A stretch of DNA of 64,000 nucleotides from Kofleriaceae bacterium. Its GTDB lineage: Bacteria; Myxococcota_A; Polyangia; Haliangiales; Haliangiaceae. Each line of letters starts with the position of its first letter. The stretch's first letter is position 1. This document shows, piece by piece, positions 37,565 through 47,006 of this stretch. The DNA is taken from contig JACKDR010000009.1 in the NCBI GenBank assembly GCA_020633495.1, positions 186,001 through 250,000 on the forward strand, given 5' to 3'. The notes under the pieces were generated by a model. The model ran no database searches. It worked only from the letters and a program-made list of their open reading frames with translations, and was not told where the DNA came from. A program made the translations under genes and the position numbers.

Positions 37565-38484
37565 GGCGCCTCCGGGGCCGCGGCCGCGGTGACCCGCGCG
37601 GCCAGGCCCGGCTGCAGCCCGGCGCCGTCGCCGTCGAGCGCGGCGTCGACGAACACCAGCTGCGACGACTGGTCGACCTCGGGCGCGATCTGCTCGACCA
37701 CCGCGCCGACCGGCGCCGCCACGGTGTCGATCTGCGCCTCGACCCGGGCCCCCGGCGCCAGCAGCCGCGCCGCCTCCGGCGCCACCGCGAAGCGCAGGCG
37801 CAGGCCGCCGCCACCGACGATGCGGACCACCGGCGACGCCGGCCCGACCGACGCGCCGGCGTCGCGGTAGCGCGCGCCGACGGTGCCGGCGAACGGCGCC
37901 CGCAGCGCGGTCTGGCCGAGGCGGCTGTCGGCGCGATCGACCCGGGTCTGGGCCTGGCCGACCGCGGCGCGGGCCTCGGTCGCCGCCGCCTTGGCGGCGT
38001 CGAGGGCGAACTTCGCCTCCTCGAGGGTGGCGCGCGCGCTGGTGCCGTCGGCGACCGCGTGCTCCTCGCGCTGGACCCGGCGCTGCGCCGACTGGACCTC
38101 GACGGTGGTGCGGCCGACGCCGGCGCGGGCCTCGCGCAGCGCCGCCTTTGCCGCCGCCAGCTCCTCGCGCAGCGGCCGCTCGTCGAGCTCGGCGACCACC
38201 TGGCCGGCGGTGACGACGTCGCCGGGGCGCACGACGACGCGGGCGATGACGCCGTCGAACGGCGGCGCGACGTCGACCGCCTCGGCCGAGGCGATCACGC
38301 CGACCCAGCTCGCCGGCGCCGCGTCGTGGACGACCTCGACGGCGGCGCCGGCGTCGGCGACGACCGCCGGCCCGCCGCCGCGGGGCCGCGCGCGGTGATC
38401 GTCGCGGCAGCCGGCGCCGGCCGCGATCGCCGCCACGACCGCGACGCTGCGCGCCAGCCCGCGCAACCGCCCGCCGCCGATCAC
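37561..38484 (-). CDS. HlyD-type periplasmic adaptor lipoprotein
   Basis: A 307-residue membrane-fusion protein; the GTG at 38484 overlaps the ABC exporter stop by 4 nt. The signal RLRGLARSVAVVAAIAAGAGC ends in a lipobox, so it is lipid-anchored. Next comes a lipoyl-like half (DVAPPFDGVIARVVVRPGDVVTAGQVVAELDERPL). A long coiled-coil hairpin rich in Ala/Glu/Arg follows (about 100-190), then the second lipoyl half (LGQTALRAPFAGTVGARYRDAGASVG) and a beta-barrel. It should connect the inner-membrane exporter with an outer-membrane channel. It is one of two adaptors in the operon. Confidence 0.85.
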   Translation of the reverse strand: MIGGGRLRGLARSVAVVAAIAAGAGCRDDHRARPRGGGPAVVADAGAAVEVVHDAAPASWVGVIASAEAVDVAPPFDGVIARVVVRPGDVVTAGQVVAELDERPLREELAAAKAALREARAGVGRTTVEVQSAQRRVQREEHAVADGTSARATLEEAKFALDAAKAAATEARAAVGQAQTRVDRADSRLGQTALRAPFAGTVGARYRDAGASVGPASPVVRIVGGGGLRLRFAVAPEAARLLAPGARVEAQIDTVAAPVGAVVEQIAPEVDQSSQLVFVDAALDGDGAGLQPGLAARVTAAAAPEAP

Positions 38485-40718
38485 GACAGCCCCTCGCGCC
38501 CGGCCTGGGTCTGGGCCGCGACCAGGTCGTGGTAGACGCCGCCGCCCGCCATCAGCTCGCCGTGGGTGCCGATCTCGACCACCGCGCCGCCGTCCATCAC
38601 GACGATGACGTCGGCCGAGACCACCGTGCTCAGCCGGTGCGCGATCACGATCCGCGTGCACGACAGCGCCGCCAGGCTGTCCATGACCGCGCGCTCGGTG
38701 GTGGCGTCGAGGGAGCTGGTCGCCTCGTCGAGCAGCAGGATCGACGGCTCCTGCAGGAGCGCCCGGGCCAGCGCCAGGCGCTGGCGCTGGCCGCCCGACA
38801 GGGTCGCGCCACCGTCGGCGATCGGCGTCTCGTAGCCCATGCCCATGGCGCGGATGTCGTCGTGGATCGCCGCGCGCCGCGCCGCCGTGACGACCTTGTC
38901 GTGCGGCGTCGACGGATCGGCGAGCGCGATGTTGTCGCGCACCGAGCCGGCGAAGATGTACGGGGCCTGGGGCACGATGCCGAGCTGGCGGCGCAGCGCG
39001 CGCAGCTCGAGCTCGGCGAGGTTGTGGCCGTCGTAGAGGATGCGGCCCTCGGTCGGCGCGTACAGGCCCAGCAGCAGCTTGGCCAGCGTCGACTTGCCCG
39101 ACCCCGAGCGGCCGACGATCGCGACCATCGAGCCGGGCGCGATCGACAGCCCGACGTCGCGGACCACCAGCGGCGCGTTGGGCCCGTAGCGGAACGACAG
39201 CTCGCGGACCTCGATGCCGCCCGAGAGCCGCGGCACCACCATGCCGCCGCGCGCCTGCTCGGGCTCGGCGGCGAGGACGTCCTCGATGCGCTCGACGTAG
39301 CTGCCCAGCGTCGACAGCGACAGCGCCGACTGCACCAGCGTGTCGAGCGGGGTCAGGAAGCCCAGCGCCATCGCGTTGACCGCGAGCATCGTGCCGAGGC
39401 TGAGCTGGCCGTCGAGGACCAGCACCGCGCCGTAGCCGAGCAGCAGCAGCGGCCCGGCGCTGGCCAGGACGCCGCGCAGCGAGCTGATCACGGCGTCGAG
39501 GCGGCCGCGCGCCAGCGCGACGTTGAGCTCGTCGACGAACAGGTTCGACCAGTGCTGCACCGAGCGACGCTCGGCGCCGGCGACCTTGAGGCTCTCGATG
39601 CCGGCGAGCATCTGGACCAGGTACGACTGGGCGCGCGCCTGCGACTCGAGGTCCTGCGACATCAGCTCGCGGACCCGCCGCCGCGCCACCAAGTAGACGC
39701 CGATCTGCAGCGCGCCCAGCCCCAGCGCCAGCAGGGCCAGCGCCGGCGACAGCAGGAACGCCAGCACCAGGTACAGCATCACCAGCGCGCCGTCGAGCAT
39801 CGACGCCAGCACCGCCGCGGTCAGGCTCTCGCGGATCGCGGTGTTGCCGGCGACGCGCAGCATCAGGTCGCCGGTCGAGCGGTGCTGGAAGAACGCGTAG
39901 GGCAGCGACACCAGGTGATCGAGGAAGCCCAGGGTCATGCGGGTGTCGAGCCGGGTCCGCAGCTCGAGCAGGAGGTGGGCGCGGATCAGGCTGGACAGCA
40001 GCTGCACCAGCAGCATCGCGCCCAGGCCGACCGCGACGACCATCAGCAGGTCGCGATCCGCGCGCGGCACGACGCGATCGACGACCAGGCCGGTGAGGAT
40101 CGGCAGCGCCAGCGCCAGCAGGCGCAGCGCCACCGACACCGTGACGACGCGGCCGAGGACGCCGCGCTGGTCGAGGATCATGCGGGTGTAGCGGCCCAGC
40201 GAGCCGCCGCGCCGCGGCTCGGCGGCCAGCGGCGCCACCGGCTCGAACACCAGCGCGACGCCGGTGAACGACTTGCGGAAGCGAGCCATCGGCACGACGC
40301 GGCGACCGAAGCCGGGGTCGACGATGACGACGCCGCGCCGGGTCACGCGCTCGAACACGACGAAGTGGTTGAACTCCCAGTGCAGGATCGTCGCCGGCGG
40401 CAGGTAGCGGAGATCCTCGACCTCGAGGCGCAGGCCGCGGCCGCGCAGGCCCAGCTCCTCGCCGCCGCGCAGGAGGCGCGCGGCGTCGACGCCGTCGCGC
40501 CCGGAGCCGACCGCGGTGCGCACGGCGTCGAGCCGGGCGTCGCGGCCCCAGTAGCGCAGCACCATCGTGAGGCAGGCCGCGCCGCAGTCGGCGGCCTCCA
40601 TCTGGGCGACGTAGGGGACGCGACGGCCGCGGCGCGCCAGCCGGGCCAGCGCCGGGAAGTCGACGGCGTCGTCGGCGCCGTCGTCACCACCGGCGGGCGG
40701 ATGCGCGTCGTCCGCCAT
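38481..40718 (-). CDS. lanT: C39 peptidase-containing ABC exporter (LanT-type, bifunctional)
   Basis: A 745-residue exporter. I chose the ATG at 40718, which overlaps the previous stop as TGATG; a GTG at 40721 is also possible. The N-terminal C39 peptidase has Cys45 in EAADCGAAC, His118 in EFNHFVVF and Asp134 in VDPGFG, so it should cleave leaders after a GG-type site. Six membrane segments follow. The ATPase has GRSGSGKST (about 535), LSGGQRQRLALARAL (about 638), ILLLDEATSSLD (about 664) and IAHRLSTV. It would cut and export the modified peptide. This exporter type is usual for class II lanthipeptides, here beside a class I dehydratase. Confidence 0.93.
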   Translation of the reverse strand: MADDAHPPAGGDDGADDAVDFPALARLARRGRRVPYVAQMEAADCGAACLTMVLRYWGRDARLDAVRTAVGSGRDGVDAARLLRGGEELGLRGRGLRLEVEDLRYLPPATILHWEFNHFVVFERVTRRGVVIVDPGFGRRVVPMARFRKSFTGVALVFEPVAPLAAEPRRGGSLGRYTRMILDQRGVLGRVVTVSVALRLLALALPILTGLVVDRVVPRADRDLLMVVAVGLGAMLLVQLLSSLIRAHLLLELRTRLDTRMTLGFLDHLVSLPYAFFQHRSTGDLMLRVAGNTAIRESLTAAVLASMLDGALVMLYLVLAFLLSPALALLALGLGALQIGVYLVARRRVRELMSQDLESQARAQSYLVQMLAGIESLKVAGAERRSVQHWSNLFVDELNVALARGRLDAVISSLRGVLASAGPLLLLGYGAVLVLDGQLSLGTMLAVNAMALGFLTPLDTLVQSALSLSTLGSYVERIEDVLAAEPEQARGGMVVPRLSGGIEVRELSFRYGPNAPLVVRDVGLSIAPGSMVAIVGRSGSGKSTLAKLLLGLYAPTEGRILYDGHNLAELELRALRRQLGIVPQAPYIFAGSVRDNIALADPSTPHDKVVTAARRAAIHDDIRAMGMGYETPIADGGATLSGGQRQRLALARALLQEPSILLLDEATSSLDATTERAVMDSLAALSCTRIVIAHRLSTVVSADVIVVMDGGAVVEIGTHGELMAGGGVYHDLVAAQTQAGREGLS

Positions 40719-42523
40719 CACAGCCTCCTCAGGCCGGGGATCAGCGCGTCGATCACGCGCTCGGACTCGACCTCGATCTCGACCGTGCCGCCCATGCCGT
40801 CGATGTAGCGGTAGGGGACGCCGTCGGCGACGAACTCGTCGGGCAGCCGGGCCCGGACCAGCACCACCGGGCCGCGCAGCGGCACCGACTCGCCGATCCG
40901 GCCCAGGTAGCGGCGCGCCTCCTCGGGGCCGAGCGCCTCGGTGGCGACGACCTCGACGACGAGCTCCTGGTAGGCGTAGCGGTAGCCGTCGAGCTCGAGC
41001 CGCATCTTCTGGCCGGGCGCCAGCCGCGGCCGGTCGCCGCCGGGCAGGAACGCGACGACCTCGACCGCGCTGCCGGCGTCGACGATCGACGCGACGACGT
41101 CGCCGGGCTCGATGCGCTGGCCGGCGCGGACGCGGACGTCACCGATGACGCCGGCGGCGGGCGCGCGCACGACGCGCTCGTCGAGGCCGGCGCGGGCGCG
41201 CTCGAGCTCGAGGCGCAGCCGCGCCACCGCCTCGCCGGTGACCGGATCGGTCGGCGACAGCAGGCGCTCGCGCAGCCGGGCCTCGAGCTCGCGCTCGAGG
41301 CGCGCGACCTCGGCGGCCTGCACGTTCTGGTCGAGCCGCGCGACGATCTGGCCGGCGGCGACGCGTGCGCCGGGCGCGACCTCGACGGCGGCGACGTTGC
41401 CGGCGGTGCGAGCGGCGATCTCGCTGCGCGCCTCCATGCGCACCACCGCCGGGCCGCGCGACCAGGTGTGGACGCGGCCCTCGACGAGGAAGATCCCGGC
41501 GCCCACCAGGATCAGCACCAGCCCCCAGTACGCCCAGCGGATCCAGGTCGGCGCGACCCGGACGACGTCGCCCCAGCGGCGCTCGGCGTAAGCGTCGAGC
41601 GCCTCGCGGCGGAACAGCGGCTCGCCGCGAGCCTCGTCGAGGTAGGTCGATGCCTCGACGTGGTGGGCGAGCTGCTCGAGCAGCGGCCCGGCGAGGTGGG
41701 CGAACGCCTGCACGGTCGCGACGTCGCCGGCGTCGAAGGCCGGGCGCGCCGGGCCGCGCACCGCGATCAGCACGGCGTGGACGTCGCGATCGGCGCCGGC
41801 GACCGGCACGACCAGGACCCGCTCGTCGCCGCGCGCCGGCGGATCGTCGACGGCGGCGACCCAGCGCGGATCGGCGGCGGCGCGCGCGACGGCGATCGCG
41901 CCGCCGGTGCGCGCGGTCCAGCCGGCGAGGCCGCGATCGGCGCGGCGGTCGTCGCCGTCGGCGGCGGCGCGCTCGGCGGACCACAGCTCGCCCGAGGCCG
42001 CGTCGACGAAGACGCAGTGGGCGCGCTCGGCGCCGACCAGATCGAGCAGCGCGGTGGCGGCGGCGGCCTCGGCGCCGGGCAGGTCGGCGGCGGCGGCGAG
42101 CTTGCGCGACGCCGCGAAGGCGCGCTCGCGGCGGCGGGCCTCGTCGGCGTCGAGCTCGCGGTGCGGCGTCACCGGCGTCGCCGGGCGGCCCCAGCCCAGG
42201 CTGACCAGCAGCGCCGCGACCGCGGCGGCGGGGACGTCGCGCGACAGCACGAACGCGACCCGCGGATCCACGGCCAGCGCGCGCGGATCGCCGAGCCGGA
42301 CCCGCGGCGTCGCGACCTCGGCGCCGTCGAGCCGCTCGAGCAGCGCCGCGGCGTCGCCGTCGGCGAGCGCGTCGCCGACGACGACGACCCGGGCCGCGCC
42401 AGCGCGCGCCACCGCGTCGTCGACGGTGACCGCCATCGCGACGTCGACCGCGTCGCCCAGGCAGCGGCGCAGCCACGCGCCGTCGGCGGCGTCGGCGCTG
42501 GCGACCAGGACCGGCAGCTTCAC
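40718..42523 (-). CDS. receiver-like/GAF/HlyD fusion adaptor
   Basis: A 601-residue membrane protein; the GTG at 42523 overlaps the lanB stop by 4 nt. Residues of about 1-115 look like a degenerate receiver domain (VLVASADAADGAWLRRCLGDAVDVAMAV, VVVVGDAL) lacking a clear phosphoacceptor. Residues of about 130-300 form a GAF domain (TALLDLVGAERAHCVFVDAASGE..., DERVLVVPVAGADRDVHAVLIAV). One membrane helix (WAYWGLVLILVGAGIFLVEG, about 330-348) is followed by HlyD lipoyl halves (RTAGNVAAVEVAPGARVAAGQIVARLDQ; ERVVRAPAAGVIGDVRVRAGQ). It is the inner-membrane adaptor of the exporter with a cytoplasmic sensor attached. The fusion is unusual. Confidence 0.85.
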   Translation of the reverse strand: MKLPVLVASADAADGAWLRRCLGDAVDVAMAVTVDDAVARAGAARVVVVGDALADGDAAALLERLDGAEVATPRVRLGDPRALAVDPRVAFVLSRDVPAAAVAALLVSLGWGRPATPVTPHRELDADEARRRERAFAASRKLAAAADLPGAEAAAATALLDLVGAERAHCVFVDAASGELWSAERAAADGDDRRADRGLAGWTARTGGAIAVARAAADPRWVAAVDDPPARGDERVLVVPVAGADRDVHAVLIAVRGPARPAFDAGDVATVQAFAHLAGPLLEQLAHHVEASTYLDEARGEPLFRREALDAYAERRWGDVVRVAPTWIRWAYWGLVLILVGAGIFLVEGRVHTWSRGPAVVRMEARSEIAARTAGNVAAVEVAPGARVAAGQIVARLDQNVQAAEVARLERELEARLRERLLSPTDPVTGEAVARLRLELERARAGLDERVVRAPAAGVIGDVRVRAGQRIEPGDVVASIVDAGSAVEVVAFLPGGDRPRLAPGQKMRLELDGYRYAYQELVVEVVATEALGPEEARRYLGRIGESVPLRGPVVLVRARLPDEFVADGVPYRYIDGMGGTVEIEVESERVIDALIPGLRRL

Positions 42524-45500
42524 CCGCGCGCCTCCTGCGTGGCCGCGTCGTCGAGCGCGCGGGCCCGCGCGTGGTGCCGGCGCAGGAACTCGTTGATGAC
42601 CAGCTCCTGCGCCCGCTGCGACGCGTGCAGCAGGCGGTTGCAGCTCATGTGCACCAGGCTCCAGGCGAAGTCACGCAGAGTGGGTACCAGGGTGCCAGCG
42701 TCGTCGAGGGCCCGCAACCGGGCGGCGACCCCGGCCAGCGCGGCGTCCCGCGCCGCCAGCGCGTCGAGCCCGGGCGCCAGGTCGTCATCGGCGTCGCGCG
42801 CCGCGCGATCGGCGTCGCGCGCCAGCAGCCCGTCGAGCCGCGGCAGCCGGTCGCGCCAGCGCTCGCCGATCGCCTTGTGCAGCTGCACCGTCGCCCGGTG
42901 CTCCGCCGACAGCGACTCCTTGCCGCGCGTGAACACCTCGGCGCGCGCCGCCGCCGACAGCCCCAGCGCCGCCAGCAGATCGTCGGCGCCGCGCAGCGCC
43001 AGCAGCCAGCGCGCCTCGGCGCCCTCGTCACCGTCGAGCCGCTCGACGATCGCCAGCGCCGCCTCGGCGTCGTGCCAGAAGACGTCCTCGGCCAGCTCGA
43101 TGCCGGCGGGCCCGCCGTAGCGCTCGACCTCGCGCTCGTAAGTATCGAGCGCGACCCGCCACAGCGCGCCATCGGCGAGCAGCGGCGCGGTGGCGCGCTC
43201 CAGCGCCGGCAGCACCTCGCCGAGCAGCCGCGCCGGATCGCCGTCGAGGCGCAGCCGCAAGTGCGGCTGGGGATCGGCGTAACGCAGGAAGAACCAGCGG
43301 CGCGCCGCGCCCGAGGCCAGCGCCTCGCGGACCACCGGCGCCACCGCCTCGCGCAGCACGCGATCCGCCGACGACACGCCGCCGTACAGCTTGCCGTACA
43401 GCCAGCGCGAGCCGGGCGGGAAGCGGCGGATGATCGGCGGCGCGGTCTCCACCGCCGCCGCGGCCGACGTCGCGCGGACCGACCGAGCCACGACCGGCGC
43501 CGCCGGCTCGCGCACCATCGTCAGCACCACCTCGCACGCGTGCGCCCCGTCGGGGCCGGCGACCACCGCGGCGTCCGGCGCCGGGAACGCCTCGACCAGC
43601 GTCGCGTCGCGCCGCGACCGCACCGCGTCCGCGAACGCGTCGACCTGCAGCGCGTCGTCGAGATCGACCCACAGCTCGTTGTCGGCGTCGGCCAGCACGA
43701 CGTGCCGCGGCAGCCGGCGCGCATCCCGCAGCGCCTGCACCGCGGCGAACGCCGCGTCGTCGCCGGCCTTCGCGGCCTTCGCGAGCGCCGCCAGCTCGTC
43801 GGCGTCGAGCCGCCACCGCGCCCGCTCGAGGACGACCCGGCCGCGCCGCACCCGCGGCAGGAACGGCGCGTCGGCCAGCGGCCCCCACGACCAGCCGAGG
43901 CCGTCGACGCCCTGGCCCTGCACCGCCACCAGGAACCGGTACACCCCGAGCCCCAGGTTGCGCGCGTTGTGCGCGCTCGACAGCCGCGGCACCACCTCGC
44001 GATCGAGGCGACGCGACCACAGGATCACGCGGTCACCGCGCACCGACACCAGCAGATCGTCGAGGCCGAGCTGCCGCGCCGCCGCCGCCCCGCCCTGCCC
44101 CAGGTAGACGATCTCGTGCGCGCGCAGCACCGGGCGACACAGGATGTTGCCGTTGCGGCCCTCGGCCAGGTGCACCACCTCGGCGAACACCGCGTCGGGA
44201 CGCAGCGCCTCCTCGGCGGCGACGTGGTCGCGCACCAGCGCCGCGATGTCGGCGTCGAGGTGACAGAACCGGCCCAGCAGCCGCGCCCCCGACGGCCCGC
44301 CCGCGCTCTCCAGCAGCAGCTCGAGCTGACCGTCGCGACGCCCGACCCGGACCATCGCCGCGATCGCATCCGGCAGCCGCGGCTCCTGCGCGGCCTCGGG
44401 CGCCAGCGCCCGCAGATCGTCGTCGGACAGGGTGATCTCGTCGGCGCCCTCCGCGACCGCGCGGCCGAGCCGCGCCAGCAGCCACCGCTCGCGCGCGCCC
44501 CACGACACCTGCCGGTCGGCGCGCCCCGGCGGGAACGGCAGCCCCGCCAGCAGCGGCGAGCCCTCGCTGCCGGGTCCCGACGCCGCCTCGAAGCCGATGC
44601 CGGCCTCCTCGTCGAGGACCTCGGCGAGCGGCACCATCGCGTCCTCCCAGCGCGCCGTGAACGCGCGCCGGAACTCGACCAGCCCCGGGTCCTCACCGCG
44701 CCGCCCGATCCGTCGCAGCGCCTCGATCGCGCGCTCCGCCTCGACGACCACGTCGCGGCCGACCGCGCCGCGCAGCGCCGGCGCCAGATCGACCTGGAAC
44801 AGCCTCGCCGCGTCCAGCGTGCGCGCGTCGCCCGCCGCCGCCATCGCCGCCTGCAGCGTCTCGACCACCGGCGCGTAGCCCTCCGGCGTCGCGCCCAGCC
44901 CGCGCGCATCGATCGCCGCCAGCTGCGCGCGGACCGCCACCAGCGCCGCCGCCGGCGCGGCGAGCCCCGCCGCCTCCAGCTGCGCGATCATCCCGTCGAT
45001 CGGCTCCGGCCCCGTCACCGCGACGCCCAGCGCCGGCACCAGCAGCTGCGTCTCCGCCAGCTCCGCGACGAACCCGTCCGCCTCGTCCCGCGCGATCTCC
45101 GGATCGTCCTCGCACAGCGCCGCCGCCAGCGCGTCGAGCGTCGCGCCGCCGCGGGCCCGCGCCAGCGTCGCGTCGAGATAGCTCGTCGGCTCGACCGCGA
45201 CCAGGTGATAGCTCAGCCCGCGGCCATCCGCGCCCGGCCGCGCCTCCGCATACCGCAGCCGTCCCGCCACCCGCGTCAGCGAGCTGTTCGGCGCGAACGC
45301 CAGCCGCGCCCGCGCCTCCGGCTGCCGCGCCAGCGCCGCCGCCAGCGCGAACAGCACGTCGTTGTCGACCCGCGTCCGCCGCCGGTGCGCCGCCGCGGCG
45401 CCGACCTCCAGCCGCTCCTGCCGTTCGACCGGCACCACCGCCACCCCCGCGAAGGTGCCGAACGGCGTCGCCCGCGCCGCCATCCGCGCCACGTACTTCA

Positions 45501-45744
45501 CCAGCGCGCGCTCGATCCCGCGCCCGCGCTCGTCGTCGGGACGCGCCCGCCACGCCGCGACCTCCGCGTGCAGCGACGGCGACGCCAGGAAGATCGCCTC
45601 GCTCACCTCGGGCCGCTCGAGCAGCGCCGCCAGCGCCGCGCGCCCGCTCGCCCGGTCCGCCGGCCACGCCAGCGCGCCCAGCGGCAGCAGCGGCGTGCGC
45701 ACCACCGCGCGCGCCGCCGTGCGCAGCCGCGCCGGCTTGCTCAC
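42520..45744 (-). CDS. lanB: class I lanthipeptide dehydratase (LanB)
   Basis: A 1074-residue full-length LanB. The GTG at 45744 overlaps the lanC stop (GTGA); the open frame upstream of it lies inside lanC. The N-terminal glutamylation domain carries RMAARATPFGTFAGV (about 88-101) and continues to about residue 750 (LSSAHNARNLGLGVYRFL; PRVRRGRVVL). The C-terminal elimination domain (about 775-1060) has GSRWLYGKLYGG, FFLRYADPQPHLRLRLDG and SLVHMSCNRLL. In the family these use glutamyl-tRNA to activate Ser/Thr and then eliminate glutamate, giving dehydroalanine/dehydrobutyrine. Both domains are in one chain, as in NisB. The substrate is probably the peptide at 50879-51076. Confidence 0.93.
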   Translation of the reverse strand: MSKPARLRTAARAVVRTPLLPLGALAWPADRASGRAALAALLERPEVSEAIFLASPSLHAEVAAWRARPDDERGRGIERALVKYVARMAARATPFGTFAGVAVVPVERQERLEVGAAAAHRRRTRVDNDVLFALAAALARQPEARARLAFAPNSSLTRVAGRLRYAEARPGADGRGLSYHLVAVEPTSYLDATLARARGGATLDALAAALCEDDPEIARDEADGFVAELAETQLLVPALGVAVTGPEPIDGMIAQLEAAGLAAPAAALVAVRAQLAAIDARGLGATPEGYAPVVETLQAAMAAAGDARTLDAARLFQVDLAPALRGAVGRDVVVEAERAIEALRRIGRRGEDPGLVEFRRAFTARWEDAMVPLAEVLDEEAGIGFEAASGPGSEGSPLLAGLPFPPGRADRQVSWGARERWLLARLGRAVAEGADEITLSDDDLRALAPEAAQEPRLPDAIAAMVRVGRRDGQLELLLESAGGPSGARLLGRFCHLDADIAALVRDHVAAEEALRPDAVFAEVVHLAEGRNGNILCRPVLRAHEIVYLGQGGAAAARQLGLDDLLVSVRGDRVILWSRRLDREVVPRLSSAHNARNLGLGVYRFLVAVQGQGVDGLGWSWGPLADAPFLPRVRRGRVVLERARWRLDADELAALAKAAKAGDDAAFAAVQALRDARRLPRHVVLADADNELWVDLDDALQVDAFADAVRSRRDATLVEAFPAPDAAVVAGPDGAHACEVVLTMVREPAAPVVARSVRATSAAAAVETAPPIIRRFPPGSRWLYGKLYGGVSSADRVLREAVAPVVREALASGAARRWFFLRYADPQPHLRLRLDGDPARLLGEVLPALERATAPLLADGALWRVALDTYEREVERYGGPAGIELAEDVFWHDAEAALAIVERLDGDEGAEARWLLALRGADDLLAALGLSAAARAEVFTRGKESLSAEHRATVQLHKAIGERWRDRLPRLDGLLARDADRAARDADDDLAPGLDALAARDAALAGVAARLRALDDAGTLVPTLRDFAWSLVHMSCNRLLHASQRAQELVINEFLRRHHARARALDDAATQEARG

Positions 45745-47006
45745 GCGCGGCCTCCTGCCGTCGGCTCGGCCGGCGCCATCGGCGTCACGTTGACCCCGAA
45801 CAGCCGGTCCCAGCCAGGCTCGACTTCGCCGCTCGCCGCGAGCAGCACCAGCGCCACGCCCGGCGCGCCCATCAGGCTGCCGTCGGCCTCCCACGACTCC
45901 TTGCCGTCGTGCAGCCGCAGCGACGGGAACCCCGCGATCGCCTCGCCAGGCCGCCGCATCGCGATCGCGCGATCGAGCCACGCCCGCGCCGCGTCCCGCG
46001 CCGCCGGCTCGCCCGTCGCCTGCCACAGCCGGTTGAAGATGTGCGCCACCCCGGCCGCGCCGTGACAGAACCCCGCGTCGCGCACCCCGCAGTCCTCGAC
46101 CGGGCGCGCCGCCATCGCGCGCGTCATCGCGCGGACCTCGTCGAGCAGCGCCGCGTCGCCGGTCACCTGCGCCGCCGCGCACAGGCTGACCACCACGCCC
46201 GGATCGCCGTAGCACCACGCCAGCCGCGCCGGCGCATCCCCCGCGCCGCGCCCGCGCCACGACGGAAACCGCGCCGGCTCGCGCGGCGGCGCCACCCAGC
46301 GCAGCCACGCCGCCGCGCCGTCGAGCAGCCGCCGCGCGCGCGCCGCCTCGACATCGGCCGCGATCAGCTCCGCCGCGAGCGCGACGACGCCTGGGATCCC
46401 GTGGGCGAGCCCCAGGTTCTGGTAGCCGTCGGGACAGATCTCCCGCTGCCACTCGGGCAGCAGCCTCGCCGGCGTGTACCACGCCAGCCCCGGACCGTCC
46501 TCGGTCGCCCACGCCTCCAGATGATCGAGCACCCGCGCCGCGATCCGCCGCGCCGCCGCCGCCTCGCTCGCCGTCGCCGCCTCGACCGCGTACAGCCCGA
46601 TGCCCACCAGCCCGCCGATCAGATCGTAGTCGCCGCTCCAGCCGCCGTCCTCCGCGAGCCCCGCCAGCAGCGCCTCGTCGATCGTACCCAGCACCTCCTC
46701 CGCCTCGTCGCCGCCGGCGAGGTGCGCCACGTGCCAGCCCGCGCCCGCGAGCCCGCCCCACAGCGCGGCACCCAGCGGCCGCTCGCCGAGCGCCGCCAGC
46801 GCACCATCGAGCCGCTCGCCCGCCACCTCCGCCGCGCCGTCGATCAGCGCGCCGTGCTGCGCGTACACCAGCAGCAGCGCCTCGGACCACGGATCGTCCG
46901 ACGGCGCCGCGATCACCTCGCGGACCACCTCCGCCGCGATCGCGCGCGCGCGCACACGATCCTCACCCTCGAGCAACGGTTGCCACGCACCAGCGACAGC
47001 GGACAT
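45741..47006 (-). CDS. lanC: lanthipeptide cyclase (LanC)
   Basis: A 421-residue zinc enzyme; first gene of the operon, ATG at 47006 (MSAVAGAWQPLLEG). It joins Cys thiols to dehydrated Ser/Thr. The zinc ligands are visible: Cys in LAWCYGDPGVVVSL and the Cys-His pair in DAGFCHGAAGVAHIF. The catalytic-type loop GLAHGIPGVVALAAEL and the toroid repeats (GLVGIGLYAVEA; GAPGVALVLLAASGE) fit LanC. The length matches stand-alone cyclases. Upstream lies a 429-bp gap shared with the divergent kinase gene, where the operon promoter must lie. Confidence 0.93.
   Translation of the reverse strand: MSAVAGAWQPLLEGEDRVRARAIAAEVVREVIAAPSDDPWSEALLLVYAQHGALIDGAAEVAGERLDGALAALGERPLGAALWGGLAGAGWHVAHLAGGDEAEEVLGTIDEALLAGLAEDGGWSGDYDLIGGLVGIGLYAVEAATASEAAAARRIAARVLDHLEAWATEDGPGLAWYTPARLLPEWQREICPDGYQNLGLAHGIPGVVALAAELIAADVEAARARRLLDGAAAWLRWVAPPREPARFPSWRGRGAGDAPARLAWCYGDPGVVVSLCAAAQVTGDAALLDEVRAMTRAMAARPVEDCGVRDAGFCHGAAGVAHIFNRLWQATGEPAARDAARAWLDRAIAMRRPGEAIAGFPSLRLHDGKESWEADGSLMGAPGVALVLLAASGEVEPGWDRLFGVNVTPMAPAEPTAGGRA

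Noticed and set aside
42571..46065. Long plus-strand frame opposite lanB
   Set aside because: It is Arg/His/Gln-rich, has no recognisable domain and lies antisense to lanB and lanC, whose motifs are clear. Shadow frame.
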